64,000 nt of DNA, from the NCBI RefSeq assembly GCF_048771995.1, contig NC_133026.1, positions 104,980,001 to 105,044,000 on the forward strand, read 5' to 3'. The translations under genes were made by a program, and so were the position numbers. Within the stretch, counting starts at the first letter, position 1, and each line of letters starts with the position of its first letter. The notes under the pieces are model-generated. The model searched no databases. It was given only the letters and a program-made list of their open reading frames with translations, and was not told where the DNA came from. The stretch comes from Taeniopygia guttata (Eukaryota > Chordata > Aves > Passeriformes > Estrildidae). Shown one piece after another: positions 45,886 to 58,743 of the stretch.

Positions 45886-48800
45886 ATCAAAACCTTCTGA
45901 CTGAAGGGCAGAAGAAAACAAAGCTGGAACCCAGTCTTGCAGGAGCACCAGCGCACCACTGAGTAAGGACCCCTCTCGCTGGTGTAGCAGGGACAAAACA
46001 CTGCTGAAAACGCTCCATAAAGAGTTTCCAACCTTTTTTTTTTTTTTTCCCTTGCCTTTTGTTCTTTTTTTAAACCATATTTTGATCCTGGTATTCAATG
46101 GGGTATCATCTCCAAAACAATACTTACGGATCAGTAATGAATGTGATCCATTTGTTGTTGCTGACTCAAGTGCTACAGGAATGCTCTTCCTCCACTCCAG
46201 TGTGAGGCAATACAGGAGTTATTGTTTCATTTGAATTTTGTTGGGAAAACTACCAAAACCTTTATGTTAGAATATTTGACTACAGTGTTAACAACATTTC
46301 CCTGGGCTGCTGCTTAATATACTTTTAATATTTGTTTTCCATATGTTGGTTCTTTTAATCTGTTCTTATTAAAGTCTTCCATGTTTCAGTATTTTGTCCC
46401 TGTGTTTCTTTTGAAGAAGGCAAGTATGTGTACTGAAAGATTAGATTATCCTGTTAAAAAAAAAAAGAGAGAGAAAAGGGAGAAATGTCTTCAAAATGAA
46501 GCACATCAAAAGTAAAAGTAGGTGACAAATGTTAATATTTGCAAAGTGCTTCTGCTTTGATCCTGCATTTCTATTTTTTTAAGAGCTTGACAAATGTGTC
46601 CTGTGGTTTGGCTCAAACCTCTTTGCCTAGTGCTTTACTTGACCCACAATCCATTTGATCTTCCACTTGTTTTTCCTTCTGTCCAGGAGGCCTCTGGACT
46701 TGATAAAGGCTAGTTCTTATCTTCCACTTGCTGCTGTTCAGGGAAATAATTTTTAATTTTTGGTTGGATTAGGTTATTGTGTCTATTTACTTAGGCAGTT
46801 TCTGAAGATATGTTCACTTTGCTGTTATTTGGGATGGTTCCCTTCCCATTTCCATGCCAGTAACAGCTATATCAGATCAGCATCTGGTTTGGCTGATTGA
46901 CTCTGGCACCAGATGTGAGGAAGACATGGATGCTGGAGTGCCTGACTTAGATGGCAGGCTGCCACTTCGCTTCCACAGTACAGTTTCCAGGTGTGCTGCA
47001 TCCAGTACCTGAGCCTAGAAGAATTTAATATACTAGACACTTTCAAGGGCTCTGGACAGGCTACAGCTGAGTAAAATGCACATGCTTCTACAGCCCCCAA
47101 ACACTCACCTCAGTCTAGCTGCTGGGATCCCAACCCCAGTATTGTCTGCAGCGCGTCTGATCTGCTTTCACTATGCTGCTTGCACAATCCCAGTACTGCC
47201 CAGCTCAGTAAGAGCCATCCTGCAGCCCAACAGCCCGAGCAATCTGGAAGATGCTTCTACAAGTATGAACGTTGGCCATAAAAGTTGACATGTGATTTAC
47301 AGGCTGTTTTACAGCATCAGCTCCCTTATTCCTGCTCAAGAGCCCCTCCTCCCAAGAAACCATAAGCTACAGACCACAACTGAGGGAAACCTGGAGTTTT
47401 GAGCTGCTCTTTCAGCCGAGTAGGCCAGAAGGTGCAGCATCTTCCAGCCATCCTCCCTACAGATCACTCCACCAGCTCCAGGCACAAGGGCACCTCTCCA
47501 TGTCTCTTCCTCAGGAGCTTTCTTCTGTCTTTAAACCAATAAACCATAAATTGAAGGAGAAGGCACTTGCTTACGTGTCACCCTACAACTGAGTGTGCCC
47601 CCATGGTAGTGCTGCCCCAGGGCCTTGGGTGCTGACAGTGAGGTTGGTGTTATTTATGCTGCTCCCAGGTTTCAGGACAGAGTACACCTGTCATGGCTCC
47701 CATGTGCTGTGCATTTGCTTTCTGGAGACACATTTAGGATATCATTTGCATTGCAGATGTGTGGCTCCATTTCACTCACCTTCTGTCCCCATAAAACCAC
47801 TGCCATTGCAAGAGACATGCATGTTTTGAATAAGTGTGAATGTGAGGGATGAAAGGAAGCTTGCTTTTGGGAGCAACAATTACAATGCCCTGCTTAACTG
47901 GGGTGGTTAGGCAGGATGTTATAACAGTTGAAAACCTTTGCAGATACATTTCTTGTCTTTAATGGCAGTATGACACCTGCCAGCTCTTCAGCTGTTTCCC
48001 TCTCCTGCAGAAAGCATACCTTCAAGTGAATGAAGAAGGTATGCAGCAGAACAGACCAAGTTTCAGATTTTCACAGGTACAATTGTCTGTCAATTAGAAA
48101 AAATAAAAAGCACATAAAAAATCCTGAGAATGAGAAAAATTGTGGTGATGGCACTCAGAGATTCAGAAAGTGTCTCACTAGGTAAACACTACAACACCAT
48201 AGTGGCCTCCTTTTTGTTTGTCTATCCCTTTCCATTCACTCATTTTTCATGCAGACTTATTTCCTTTTGCACTTAGAATTATGTGACTCCTTTGCCTGTC
48301 AACTTTGTATCTTCTAATACTTTACCCATAATAAGGCACTCTGCCTTTCCTGGGGTGGCAGAATACTTTTCTTCTGGTGAGAGCTATTTTGTTTTCTTTT
48401 AAAAAAAACCCAAAAACTTAAACAACGAAAACATTCACTCAAAAAATGGCACCAGGAGTTTGCACCTTTCTTATTTCAGGGAATGTCTGCAGCCAGATCA
48501 GCTATTTCTTTCCAAAACTGTTTTCACAGGCATTTCCTGAAGACAGACTATCAGATAAAATGCTGACTTTAGCCTTTTCTTTATCCTCTGCCTAGGGTAT
48601 TATTTTATTGCTCTTGTTTTTGAAGTTTCTCTCTCTGGGTTTTGCTGAAAGCACTTTTGCCAGTACATGAGGAGTTCTCGTGCCACTATCAGAGAAATTG
48701 TGCACATCTCTGCTGGATAGATGCCTGAAATTTCTTTATGAATTATAGCCAAACTTATAGCCTAAGTAAGTTAGACCACTGATCACAATTAAGGAATGAA

Positions 48801-51800
48801 TTTGTTGGGGTTTTTTGTTTTGTTTGTTTGCTTGTTTGTTGGTTTGTTTTAAGAGAGTCTTTGCAAGGATTCCTCTACTTGGATGATGTCTCTGATGGGC
48901 AAAGGCTGCCATAAAGTCTCTTATGGCACCTTTCAGTCTGCAGGAATGCAAGTGGAGAGTGAAAATACCTAATGCTTGGTGCTGTGCTGGGGTCCTCTCC
49001 ACCAGCTTGCCAGCCTTGGAATGTCAGAAATATTGTCACTCTGCCTCTGAGCAGGTTCAGTCAATATTTAACTATTTGGTTGCTTCTGAGGCTGCAGGTC
49101 TGCAGTTTTCCACAATGGTTTTCATCAACTGAATGCAAGAGGATATACAAAACTAATCCTTAAACACAGCGCTGCTTGGTGTGGAGTAAAACACCCAAAA
49201 AAATGACCCAAACCATGTGAAAGGGAGGATGTAGAATAATATATTATAATATTAAATATTTTAGAAACAGCTCCCCAGTAGCCTTCTCTTATGCTTTCTC
49301 CACACACTGTTAGGTTGATAAGCAAATTTAATTTTTTTGCATTTCCTGAGGAGAAGACCAAGCACAGTCCTTGTGCCAGGCTACTGGTTCAGTCAGCAAT
49401 AATTGCATGATTTGCATGAAGATAAAAGCATTGCTAAAGGGAAGGGTGTGCATGAGGTTGAGAGTCCCAAAATGCAGCCTCTCTGAGCAGCTCCTCTTTT
49501 TCTTGGACAAATGACCTGCTGCATTGTTTCTCTGAGCTACAAGCTAACAGAAAATGTGTCATTTAGGAAATGAGAACTTTTGAACAACATCTAAGCATCT
49601 GGATCCCAAAGGAGAGTATTCATTCCACTTGCTTGAAATCTAGATGTTTCATTTCAGCTAATTGTCCTAATTAGTTCATGGCCACAGAGATTTAATAGCA
49701 AAGAGTGATTTAAACTAGTTTAGTCTGGACACTTATAAGAAGAAGAAAAGGACAGGGAGGAAAGCTATGAGAGTGAGAGTATCAGGCATCTCTCTGAAGA
49801 TCACTCTCTGAGGTGCTTGTGCTCTGTATGTGTACATTACTGCTTCGTCTTAGCACTGGAATTTTTTACCTCCTCCCCAACCAAACTGGCATCCCAACAC
49901 TTCAAATTCATTCCTGAATTCAATTCGTAGTTCTAGCAATGATGTTGCTTGCGTAAGTAAGTTCTCTAAGTGCATGTGGGGGTTGACTCCTCCACAGAGA
50001 AGGGATAACTGGTCGGTGTGTGAGAAAAGTTCTTTTACCTCTGTGTGGTTATGTTTCTCATCTCAGTCTTCTATTTCAGCCCAAGCACAGCCCTGCTTGG
50101 TGGGGAGATTCCCAGCATGATGCCTCAGACAGAGCCTAACCCAGGGGGACAGTGCCAGCTGTGGCCATCACCGAGGACCCCTGAGGCTGGGCTCATGTTC
50201 ACTGACTCTTCTAGACACTGTGTAAGATGGGGAAAGTCTGTCTTTTGCTTTTGTACCTGCAGAAGCATGAGTGGCTTTTTGCCTTGGCACAAGCAGAGCC
50301 AGGAAGCCTCTAGGGAGAATGGAACAGCAAGAAGAAAAGTCTGTGCAGCAGTTTGTAGAATGGGAAGTCTTCTAAGTTGAGGTGGTTCAGCACTGTTGTA
50401 ACACGTGTCAAGGGTAGGAAGCAATACCTTGACCCTACCCTGGTGCTGCTCAGTCAGGTGCTGATACAGTGATGGATGTTACACAGGGATAAGGGGGAGG
50501 CAGGAGAAGGGGCTCACTCCTTCCAGAGAAATATGTTACAAAAAAGGTGCAGATTTAGCAGGTCTGGAAATGCTGGGCAAGAGAAGGAAAGGGTAAGCAT
50601 GTTAAGAGGAGGAAAATGAGTATAGCTCAAAAATAAGCAAGTAAGCAGAATTAATCTAAAAGCCCAGACTTGAACCAATCTTCTGTTTGTTTGTTTTTGC
50701 TTTTTTTTTTTTTTTAACTTAATGTTAGTGTTTACATAGATATCTTACATAAACTATTTTCCATTTTAAAGAAGGAGGGCCTTGCTGGATCTGACCAGAA
50801 TTGGCTTGCAAGGTGTAGCACTATGAAATGTTCAGGCAGGATTTGTAGCCTGTCTCGAGATGGGAAGTACTGGAAATCACATGAAAACTTGTGATTTTGG
50901 GTTCCATTTAGTTCCATTTTGGAGATGCAAGAAATTTTATCTTGATCCTGCAAGACAAATAGCTGTGTATGACTTTTACATGTGTGAGTAGCTGTTTTAT
51001 TTTTGTGCAACTAATGCAGAGGTTCAGCATTACAGCAAGTATTACACAGGTAAAGAGATACCCCACAAAATCCTTCCTTCGTTAGACCCTATTAGGTAGC
51101 CAGGTGTTTGTGAAACATCCAGAGTAGAGGTGAATGCCACCATCTTGTGCAATTCATTCTCACCTCACGCTGCCTGGATTCAACCTTTAGCCCAAGTAGA
51201 TGTCACTAATATAAGTTATGCAGGTAAACCAAATCATTTTCATTTAATACCAGCCTCTCATGTAAAGCCTGTTACTGACTTCATACAATTAACTGGTAAC
51301 TAGTAGGGCTGTCTGAACGTTGTGCATTATTTGAAGTATCTGCATATTAGCATTAATCTCAGACTGCTCAAGACAAATCTTTAAAGGGATGGGGAAAGAC
51401 ATAATCTTCTGCCTGTCTCTTCTGATATTAGAGTTTATCTTTCTGCTTGATGTCAAAGTCAGGAGGCTTGTTTTGCATTGTTCTCCCTCGCAGATGACTG
51501 ATGTAGGCAGTGTCCATCATGAGCACAGCCATCTATTATGCTCTTGCCCTTCCTGAAATATGCCAAAGTGGTGGCATGCAGGGCAGGAAATCAGCTGTTG
51601 TGCTCACAAAGTGGAGTCATGGTGTGTACTGGCATTTCTCTTTGCTCCCTTGTCTTCCATTTGCTGCTTTCTGTTGCATTGGGAGCCAAGCAGCTCAAAT
51701 CACCTTCATTTCCCCAATTTGAGTTATAAAATTTACCTCTTCCAGTTGACTGCCTCCTCAGAAATAAGCAAACCAGTTCTGCCAGAGCAAGTGGTGGAGG

Positions 51801-51945
51801 CTACAAGTGGAGGTCCTAGGTAATCTGTGGCTTTTATTCAAGGCTCCTGTAACCCCATCAAGAAAATAGTAATCATGGCCTTTATTTTGGTCACTAATGT
51901 GGCCATGGCTAAAAACCAGTTTGCCACAGATCTTTGGGCATGAGA
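45886..51945. other. Long intergenic stretch, no gene seen
   Basis: About 6 kb without a supportable gene. Low-complexity items are a T-run at about 46033-46048, an A/G-rich patch at about 46456-46482, a T/G-rich patch at about 48806-48852 (TTTG units after GGGG), and a T-run at about 50700-50715. Other sequence appears single-copy. Frames reach about 110 codons and match nothing I recognise. Confidence 0.55.
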
Positions 51946-52013
51946 GCCCTGGGAGCCTGATATTCTGCCTCGCTTGGCTGCCCTGGGAGCCTGATATTCT
52001 GCCTCGCTTGGCT
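51946..52013. repeat. 34-bp perfect tandem duplication
   Basis: Two identical 34-base copies (51946-51979 and 51980-52013) begin GCCCTGGGAGCC and end TCGCTTGGCT. A decayed start of a third copy follows at 52014. Perfect identity suggests a recent event. Confidence 0.97.
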
Positions 52014-52674
52014 GTCCTGTGATCTTAAACAACAACATAACAGTTCAAGAAAAAACTGAGGGCTTTTTTCTTTTTTTCCCCCAGGATAAATGTCCTTCCA
52101 TGAGACATGTCTGAAAATTTCCAGGAAGCCCTGTTGATTTTAACCCATCACACCCTATAGACACAGAGTTTTTCTACTGAGAGCAGCTATGGAGATTTTC
52201 CGTCTGCTTTGCTTCTCTCTTGCCTTCCCCCACATCCTCCATTTTCCCTCTTGTATTATTACCTTAAACAATGCCTTTTTGGAAAGCATACCCTTTTGAG
52301 AGGTGCTTTGTTAAAAAGCAAAACAAAAACACAAACCCAACAGCAAATAACAAACTTCCCTGAAATTCCCACAGAAACAAATAAGACAGCTTTGAAATTG
52401 TAAAGCACTGGCACATGGAGGGTGCCACTGAGCCCAGATGTTACAGCCCTAGCAAACCACAGTTGCCCTCCAGTTGCCCTCCTGACTTATTTTTCAACTT
52501 CCATTTGATGCTCTTCCATCGAGCCCCAAGGTTTCCAGGCTCAAGTACCAACATCCACAGGGACCTGAGCATGTACAGAAATAATGTTCCCTCTGCTTCC
52601 TCCCTCCCTCCCTCCATGTCTTGGCATCTAAAAGGGTTCCCGAGGGACATGGCTACAATGGGAAAGGTGCATTA
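52014..52674. other. Intergenic sequence, no gene seen
   Basis: It contains a strong-looking polypyrimidine plus CAG at 52061-52084 without an exon behind it. An A/C-rich patch is at about 52313-52350, and an 11-bp tandem CAGTTGCCCTC at 52460-52481. Confidence 0.5.
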
Positions 52675-52718
52675 GACATTACATAATGTCAAATGTGACA
52701 CTACGTAGTGTCTCTTGT
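52675..52718. repeat. Two related 16-bp palindromes in a 22-bp tandem array
   Basis: The first palindrome, GACATTACATAATGTC (52675-52690), has 7-bp arms around CA. The second, GACACTACGTAGTGTC (52697-52712), is a perfect 16-bp palindrome. They match at 13 of 16 positions, and their starts are 22 bases apart. The first contains ATTACATAAT, which fits the PAR-bZIP/NFIL3 consensus RTTAYRTAAY. Confidence 0.9.
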
Positions 52719-55700
52719 AGACAAAAGAAAGCTTAGAAAGGCCCTGCTGAGCTGGAGCAGCTGGCATGAGGATTGAAGGACTTTTCCCTGTAAACCAGGA
52801 GCTGCTGTTCTTCCTCCCTCAACCCTCATGACCTTTCTGGGAAGAAAAAGAGTGGGTGCCTCACCTGCAGAGTGCCACACGTCCTTAGCTAACCCTCAAA
52901 CCTTTTTGCAGGCAAAGAACAGCTGAGTTCTTCCATTCCAGGCAGGAACCTGGAACTCCCTCTCTCCCTGTGTCTTGACTACCAGATAAATATTTTGTGG
53001 TGGGTGCATCAAAATAACCACACCAGGAAAAAGTGTCCTTTTTGCACTGCTCAGTGCTCATGAAGAACAGACAGATGAGGCACAGAAGGAAAAAAAACTT
53101 ATGTAGTCCTTTCTAATTTCCTTTTAAAATTGTTCATGACTCAGTGTTACAACCTCACCAACTGTTTGGAGACTGTGTTTATAGTCTAACCTCTGGAAGG
53201 ACCTTAGGACTACTGGATTAATTATGCCACTGCTTCTAGAGGAATTTCTGTATTTTAAGCGATCCTCTGGGCCCAGGGCTGTACAAAGTGTTCACACACT
53301 TTCGTTGTGTTCAGTTAGTATTAAAATGTATTTGGTTTTTTTGCGTCCTGTCACATCTGTGGCGTTGATATCACGGACTGATTTCTGCTGCCAGACACTC
53401 CTGGGTAAAGCAGCTTGTGTGAGTATCATGCAGCACACACAATTTGTGTGGAGGGAATCGTATGTGACCTTCCTTGCATTGTCCTACTAATGACCCCTTC
53501 TGTAATCAGGCAGAAATCATGCTCCTGAAGAGTGGGAGGTATGACTGCTTCCATGCTGGTCTGTTCCTGGGCCCCCGCTGCACAGACTTTGCCAACAGTA
53601 ACAAATTGCTCTGAGTTATGTGCAGCACTTTAGTGATGTGGACTAGTTATTTATTAGAGAGGGAGCTGAGACATCAGCAAAGGGCAAAAGAGTGAATAAG
53701 AGAAAAATCCCCAATCAAATGAAATGAAGCTGCCTCATCAGGCAGGCTTCTTGCAAAACTGCTCTTTCTTCTGGATCACACCTTGTTTATCTAATGAGGG
53801 GATCACATGGAGAGTTTTGAAAGTAAACCCCTTAAAATAAAGGAATGTCCCCAAAGGCTGTGGATAAAGGTGACAGAGTTGGACTAAACTGCATTTCCAG
53901 AGGTGGCAAATCAGTGATTTATTGCTTCATTAGTCACAGTTTCCTAAGCACAAACCTGTCTGTGATACTGATTGCCTTGCTCAGAGGCACCTTTTGAAGA
54001 TATATGATAAAGATAAGGGACCTCCTCCACTTGGAAAGAGAAGGCAGCTCCAAAAGAGTGAGAGCTCTGTCTGGTAAAAGCCAGACCAATGGAGGTCACT
54101 GAAGCAGCATTCATTGCCAAGAAAGTTCTGTGTTTGTTTTGACTTGGAAAAGAAACTTCCAAGTTTAACACCATGGGTCTATAATGTGGGCAGTCCAAGA
54201 ATGGGAGGAGAGGTCTTTATGGTGATTCTTTATGGCTTGGTATTCCAACAATTCTTTAATGTTGATGTGCAAAAGTGATGCCATTAGACTACTAGTCTGC
54301 AAACATAATTAAGTTTCACCCTCATCGACTGAATTCAGTTTGCCCAGCATATGTTTCTTGCTCTTTTTCTTCCCTTCAGTTACTTAATAGTCACCCATGT
54401 TAATACTCAGTACATTTCCGTGATGAAGGGTCCTGAAGGGCTGGAGGTGCTCTGGAGAGGACACTGTCAGCTCCTGAGAATCCAGGGACTTCACAGACAG
54501 AATGGGATGAGGTCTGGAACAGAAGAATTGGTGGGAAGAGGTGTTGGTGCAACCTCCAGTGCAAAAGGCAGGCTATGCTGAATAAGGGCCTCTCACTTCT
54601 GGGGTCTCTGGCTCCTCACCAGAAAGATTTATGCTTGTCTGATGCACCAGAGCAATTAAATATGTTTTTCAGCAAGTGTGGCACATGTCCCTGGGAACAG
54701 AGACCCAAGGAACTGGTGCTATTTGCTAAAGTTATCCCTCCAAAATCCTGCAACACACTGGGGAAGTGACTTCCCCCAGGCTTTTTCCATGAAGAGAGAG
54801 AACTAAAGTAGACAGTTACATTTATAAATAGATGTTGATCTGTAAATTCTGCTGGGGAAAAAATAAGTCTGACTTTAATGATGGCTACAATCTGAATTTG
54901 GGTCTTCAGGATAAAGGTTTGAAATAAAAAAGGACATTGTCTTGGTTCAGGTCAGATCAGCTCCTTCCCAACAAAAGCATTGTGACAAGATCCTGGGAAT
55001 CAGTGAGGCTTTCACTTATGAGCTTCAGAGGGGCTGAGGGCTGTACCTGCAGGGATTTGCTGCTGAGACTGCAAGCCATACGTTGCTCACCTGTTGGCCA
55101 CAAGTATGTGAGGCAGGGGCTGTGCATGCCTTCCATGGGGACAGCCACTAGCAGATATCTTATCTGTGAAATTGTTCATTCCGTAAAAATAGAAATACAT
55201 TTTTAAAATTTTGCTTCTTAAAACTATGGACTTCTTAAATACTGGATTAACTTTCTTTTCCTCTTTGTAATTTATTTTTTTTCCTGCATTACCTTTTGTG
55301 CTGAGTAGTGTAATAAGTGGATCCTCTTGATTTCCCTTCTTTTGCCTCTCCCTGATATTTCAACATTTCTTTAGCTTTGGAGGCTTATCGACAGCTAAAG
55401 CAAAAGTAGGTGGATCCTGGATATGTTTCACTCACCAAAAAATAAATGTCTGGGGAGGAGGGCAGAAAACTTTTCCAAGTGATTTAGGACAGCTGCCAAA
55501 ATCAGATTAAAATAAAATCTAGTGAGACCTGGAAACTAAAAGTAGCATTGAAAGTCCAGCTCACCCCTGAGATAGTACTTCTATTATTTGACCACCAAGA
55601 GCAGCAATGCTTAAGATGCTTTTCACCACCTTGCAAGCATGTAGTGAAAATTTATGGGAAGCTGCAGCATTTTCAGTCCAGCATAATGGGTGCTAATGCT

Positions 55701-55959
55701 TTTTTTATAGACATCAGTAACAATGTGTCCAGATCCACCCAAAACCCTAAAGCCAAATCAGCTTTGAGATGGAAAAGAGGAATTTCATTTTTCCTCACTT
55801 TCACTGCTGGGACAGACAGCCTTCCTCCCTTATGAGGTAATTTAATTTTCACATTATGCTTTATGGGATATCCTTTATTTACCTAATGTTTTCCTGTCAA
55901 GTCTTTTCAGACTATGAATCTTGTATATTTTATATACACAAAGGTGACTTTTCCTTCCT
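52719..55959. other. Intergenic sequence, no gene seen
   Basis: No supportable gene or repeat family. Frames stay below 100 codons and lack recognisable features. Confidence 0.5.
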
Positions 55960-56430
55960 TTAATGACCATGGCTTATCAGTGCAGGCAACCGATACCGGA
56001 CTCATAAATATGTCACTCTTGGGTTTGCGGCAGCCCCTTCTCTGCTGTAGGACTGTTCCTTGCTGCTTGCTCCTCCCTTCAGCTCACTGCATGTCCATGG
56101 TCCACTCAGCCCCTTGGTGCTCACCATTGGCTGGTATAAATAAATCACTGATTTGAGCTATAGGTGAAAATCATTGTGAAAGGAGCACCCAGAGGAATGC
56201 AATACAAGGTCAGCGGAGCCAGCGCCTTCCGACTCCAATTAAACATTTCCTGTAAGTCGGTGCCAATTGTCCATCTTGTAAGAACATTTGAAAACGGGAG
56301 CTTGAACTCTCCGGGACCCTCTCGCCTCGAAACCTGTTTCCTGTTTAACAAGATTTAACAAGTACAACCAAACATGCGCCATCAGCAACAAAAGTCATTG
56401 TGAACGGCTCCAATGTGCAAAGGTGCTGGG
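55960..56430. promoter_or_regulatory. Candidate conserved noncoding element with repeated TCATTGTGAA
   Basis: The block is free of repeats and retains CpGs. The decamer TCATTGTGAA (with a SOX-type CATTGTG) is near both ends, at 56171-56180 and 56395-56404. Between them are CAAGGTCA at 56205-56212, a site type bound by NR5A/ERR orphan receptors, and a direct repeat TTTAACAAG at 56344-56352 and 56354-56362 with 10-bp spacing. No frame through it looks coding. Functional status is inferred from texture and motifs. Confidence 0.38.
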
Positions 56431-57002
56431 CTTCCTCTCGGCCCCGAACGCCGACCGACCCCATCAGGCAGTCACAGGGTGGCTACAGTGCCATGGTGCT
56501 GTGCCCTGGTGCCACAGGGCTGGTGTAGCCTCAGCCCTTTTGCTGAGAGAGGTGGAAGGAAAGAGGAAAAAGGCAGCCTTTTCAAAAGGGGTCAAAGCTT
56601 GTTGGGTGAAAGCTTCAAGAGTTAGTCTTGCCGTCCCAGGAGTTTTCTACAGTGGATGGAATAACATCTACTCTGTGCCGTCTGCCTGTGCAGCTTTAAA
56701 CACAGCCTTGCTGTGTTGCAAGCCTGCTGCATGATGCCTTGAAGATATCACTGCAGTCAAAGACATCACTTGGAACAGGCTGTAGTGTGGGCTGAGCTCC
56801 CTGTCCAGGCAAAAGAGATGCCAAAAGCAGAGATCAGCCAAAGCCAACTTTTGACTGTGCAATCAAATATGGGGAGAGTGGGCATGAGAGCCCCAAGATT
56901 TAGAGCATCCTTCTGGTTGAAAATGCAAGGGAGCCACTGAAAACCTGGTCACAGTGGTCAGGCACTGAAAGCACAGTACTGCTTGTAGGAGGCATCTACA
57001 GA
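56431..57002. other. Intergenic sequence, no gene seen
   Basis: GC-rich at first, with overlapping short frames (up to 103 codons) that resemble no known protein. Confidence 0.5.
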
Positions 57003-57044
<42 letters not shown>

Positions 57045-57049
57045 CACAC
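57003..57049. repeat. Compound microsatellite (TG)n(TA)n(CA)n
   Basis: (TG)n at 57003-57020 is followed by (TA)n to 57044 and then CACAC to 57049. The flanks are complementary, so GTGTG..(TA)n..CACAC is self-complementary and can extrude as a hairpin. Frames with Cys-Val or Tyr-Ile alternation are artefacts. Confidence 0.97.
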
Positions 57050-58720
57050 CATTCTTATATGTAAGATACATAATGCAAAACATGTGTGTGCTTATTTGTC
57101 TACGTACATTCAAGTGTTCTACATTTCTGCGCACTATGCATATCACTCATACTAGAAACTGTTGTAGCACACTCCCTATATCTCTCTGTAATCTCACCTG
57201 CTCAAAAAGCCTGGGACTTGGGATGAATCTTCTGGTGCTCCTGAGGTAATGGCAATAACAGTAACAACAGCAACAATCCTATCAGTTTACTGAAAACCAT
57301 AGTGTCATTCTACACCAGAAAATACATGCATGACTAAAGTTTCCAAGTGCATAGCCCATGTCTTGCCTCTCATCTGCAATCTGCTACTCTTTCCACATGT
57401 GCCATCTCTAGAGTAGCCAACAACCAGAGCAAGGTCTCTGAGCAAAGGGAGGACACGGGTGGAAAAGATCCAAAGAAATGAAGTAAAGTGGAGCCTAATG
57501 TGATGCAGAGACCTCTGTCCTCAATGTTGCTCACATACTGAAAATGGCATTTCAGTAATGGATATTAAAATTAAAATAATTTTCTTTAAGGAGGTCATGA
57601 GCTTGATATATAAGACTCATTTAAAACAATTTCCTCATTGTCAGGGAGGAGGAAAAGCTTGGGAATTTGATATGGGCTCCTTGGCTATGTGCTAAGTGGG
57701 CCATCCTTTATTTGAAATCCATCATTATAGGATATGATTCAAGTTCAGGGAGGACAGCACTTTGCTGAGAGAAGCCTCCTAAGTCTCTTCCTAGATTCCC
57801 TAGGCCATGCTTAGACAGGAGCCAAATCTGCCCTTTCTACCTGCTGTTAAAATAATGAGTCCATTCTTCAAAGGAAGGTCTGCACAAGCTCCTCACCACC
57901 CAAAGCAGAGATGTGGTGGTGTCCCTGCCTTGTGGCTGAGGAGTGGACAACCCATCAGGTCCTCTGTGTTGGTCTTCTTTCCCTTGCAAACTGCCCATGA
58001 CTCTTCACCACCCTGCTCGAGGCAGTTCCCACGCACCATGTCCCAAGATCAGCTTCTCTTGCGCCTGTGTCATGAGGCATCTTTCTTCATCGTCCAAAAC
58101 TGACTCCAAAATAATTCTTGGTGTGAAAGCAAGACATTGTATGATGCCCTGCTGACTTCAGCAAGGCCATCCTTTCCCACTGTCTTATCACAGCAGAGGG
58201 GCAGAAGGGAAATATTCTGGGATCTTGGGATCTGGCACAGCAAGTAAGAGTTTTGGGCACTTCTCCAGCAGGGGAGTGCGCAGGATGAAGGCAGTACTCC
58301 TGCTTGTGAAATCTACAGTTTAGCCATGCAGCTTGGAGGAGATCTTACAGAGTGCCCATGGGCAAAGCAGTGGCACTGGGCAAGACTGCATTTTATCCTT
58401 AAAGGGGCTCTGATTCACAGTATAATAGACATGCTCTGGGCACCAGTAAATCGGGACAGCCTCCTGCAAGCTGAGGCTGAGGTGGCTCACTTGGTGTTTG
58501 ATGAAGGAAGGAGCTCCCAGCCTGAGGAGGCTGGTGCCTCCCTGAGTTATGTACTGACAAAGCAGAGGAAAGGAAGCTGTAATGCATTTCCCTCTCATAG
58601 GTGGGAAACTGAGGCAGGCTATGATCCTGTTCTCCAAGAGTGGGACTTGGATTTATACAAGGTCTATGGAGCACAGCTGGGCATTAAAATCAGAAACTAC
58701 ATCTTATATCTGTGCTCAAG
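57050..58720. other. Intergenic sequence, no gene seen
   Basis: A 154-codon plus-strand frame (58326-58790) ends in a glycine run encoded by the GGA repeat. It has no recognisable domain and is probably chance. Confidence 0.5.
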
Positions 58721-58743
58721 AGGAGGAGGAGGAGGAGGAGGAG
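58721..58743. repeat. (AGG)n trinucleotide repeat
   Basis: Pure AGG units over about 23 bases, followed by AGATGAG. Confidence 0.95.

Noticed and set aside
52061..52084. Strong 3' splice-site-like polypyrimidine plus CAG
   Set aside because: No open exon with a donor follows. Similar words at about 14644-14654 and 60519-60530 also lack exons.
57004..57249. Cys-Val and Tyr-Ile repeat peptide
   Set aside because: It is encoded by the TG/TA microsatellite.
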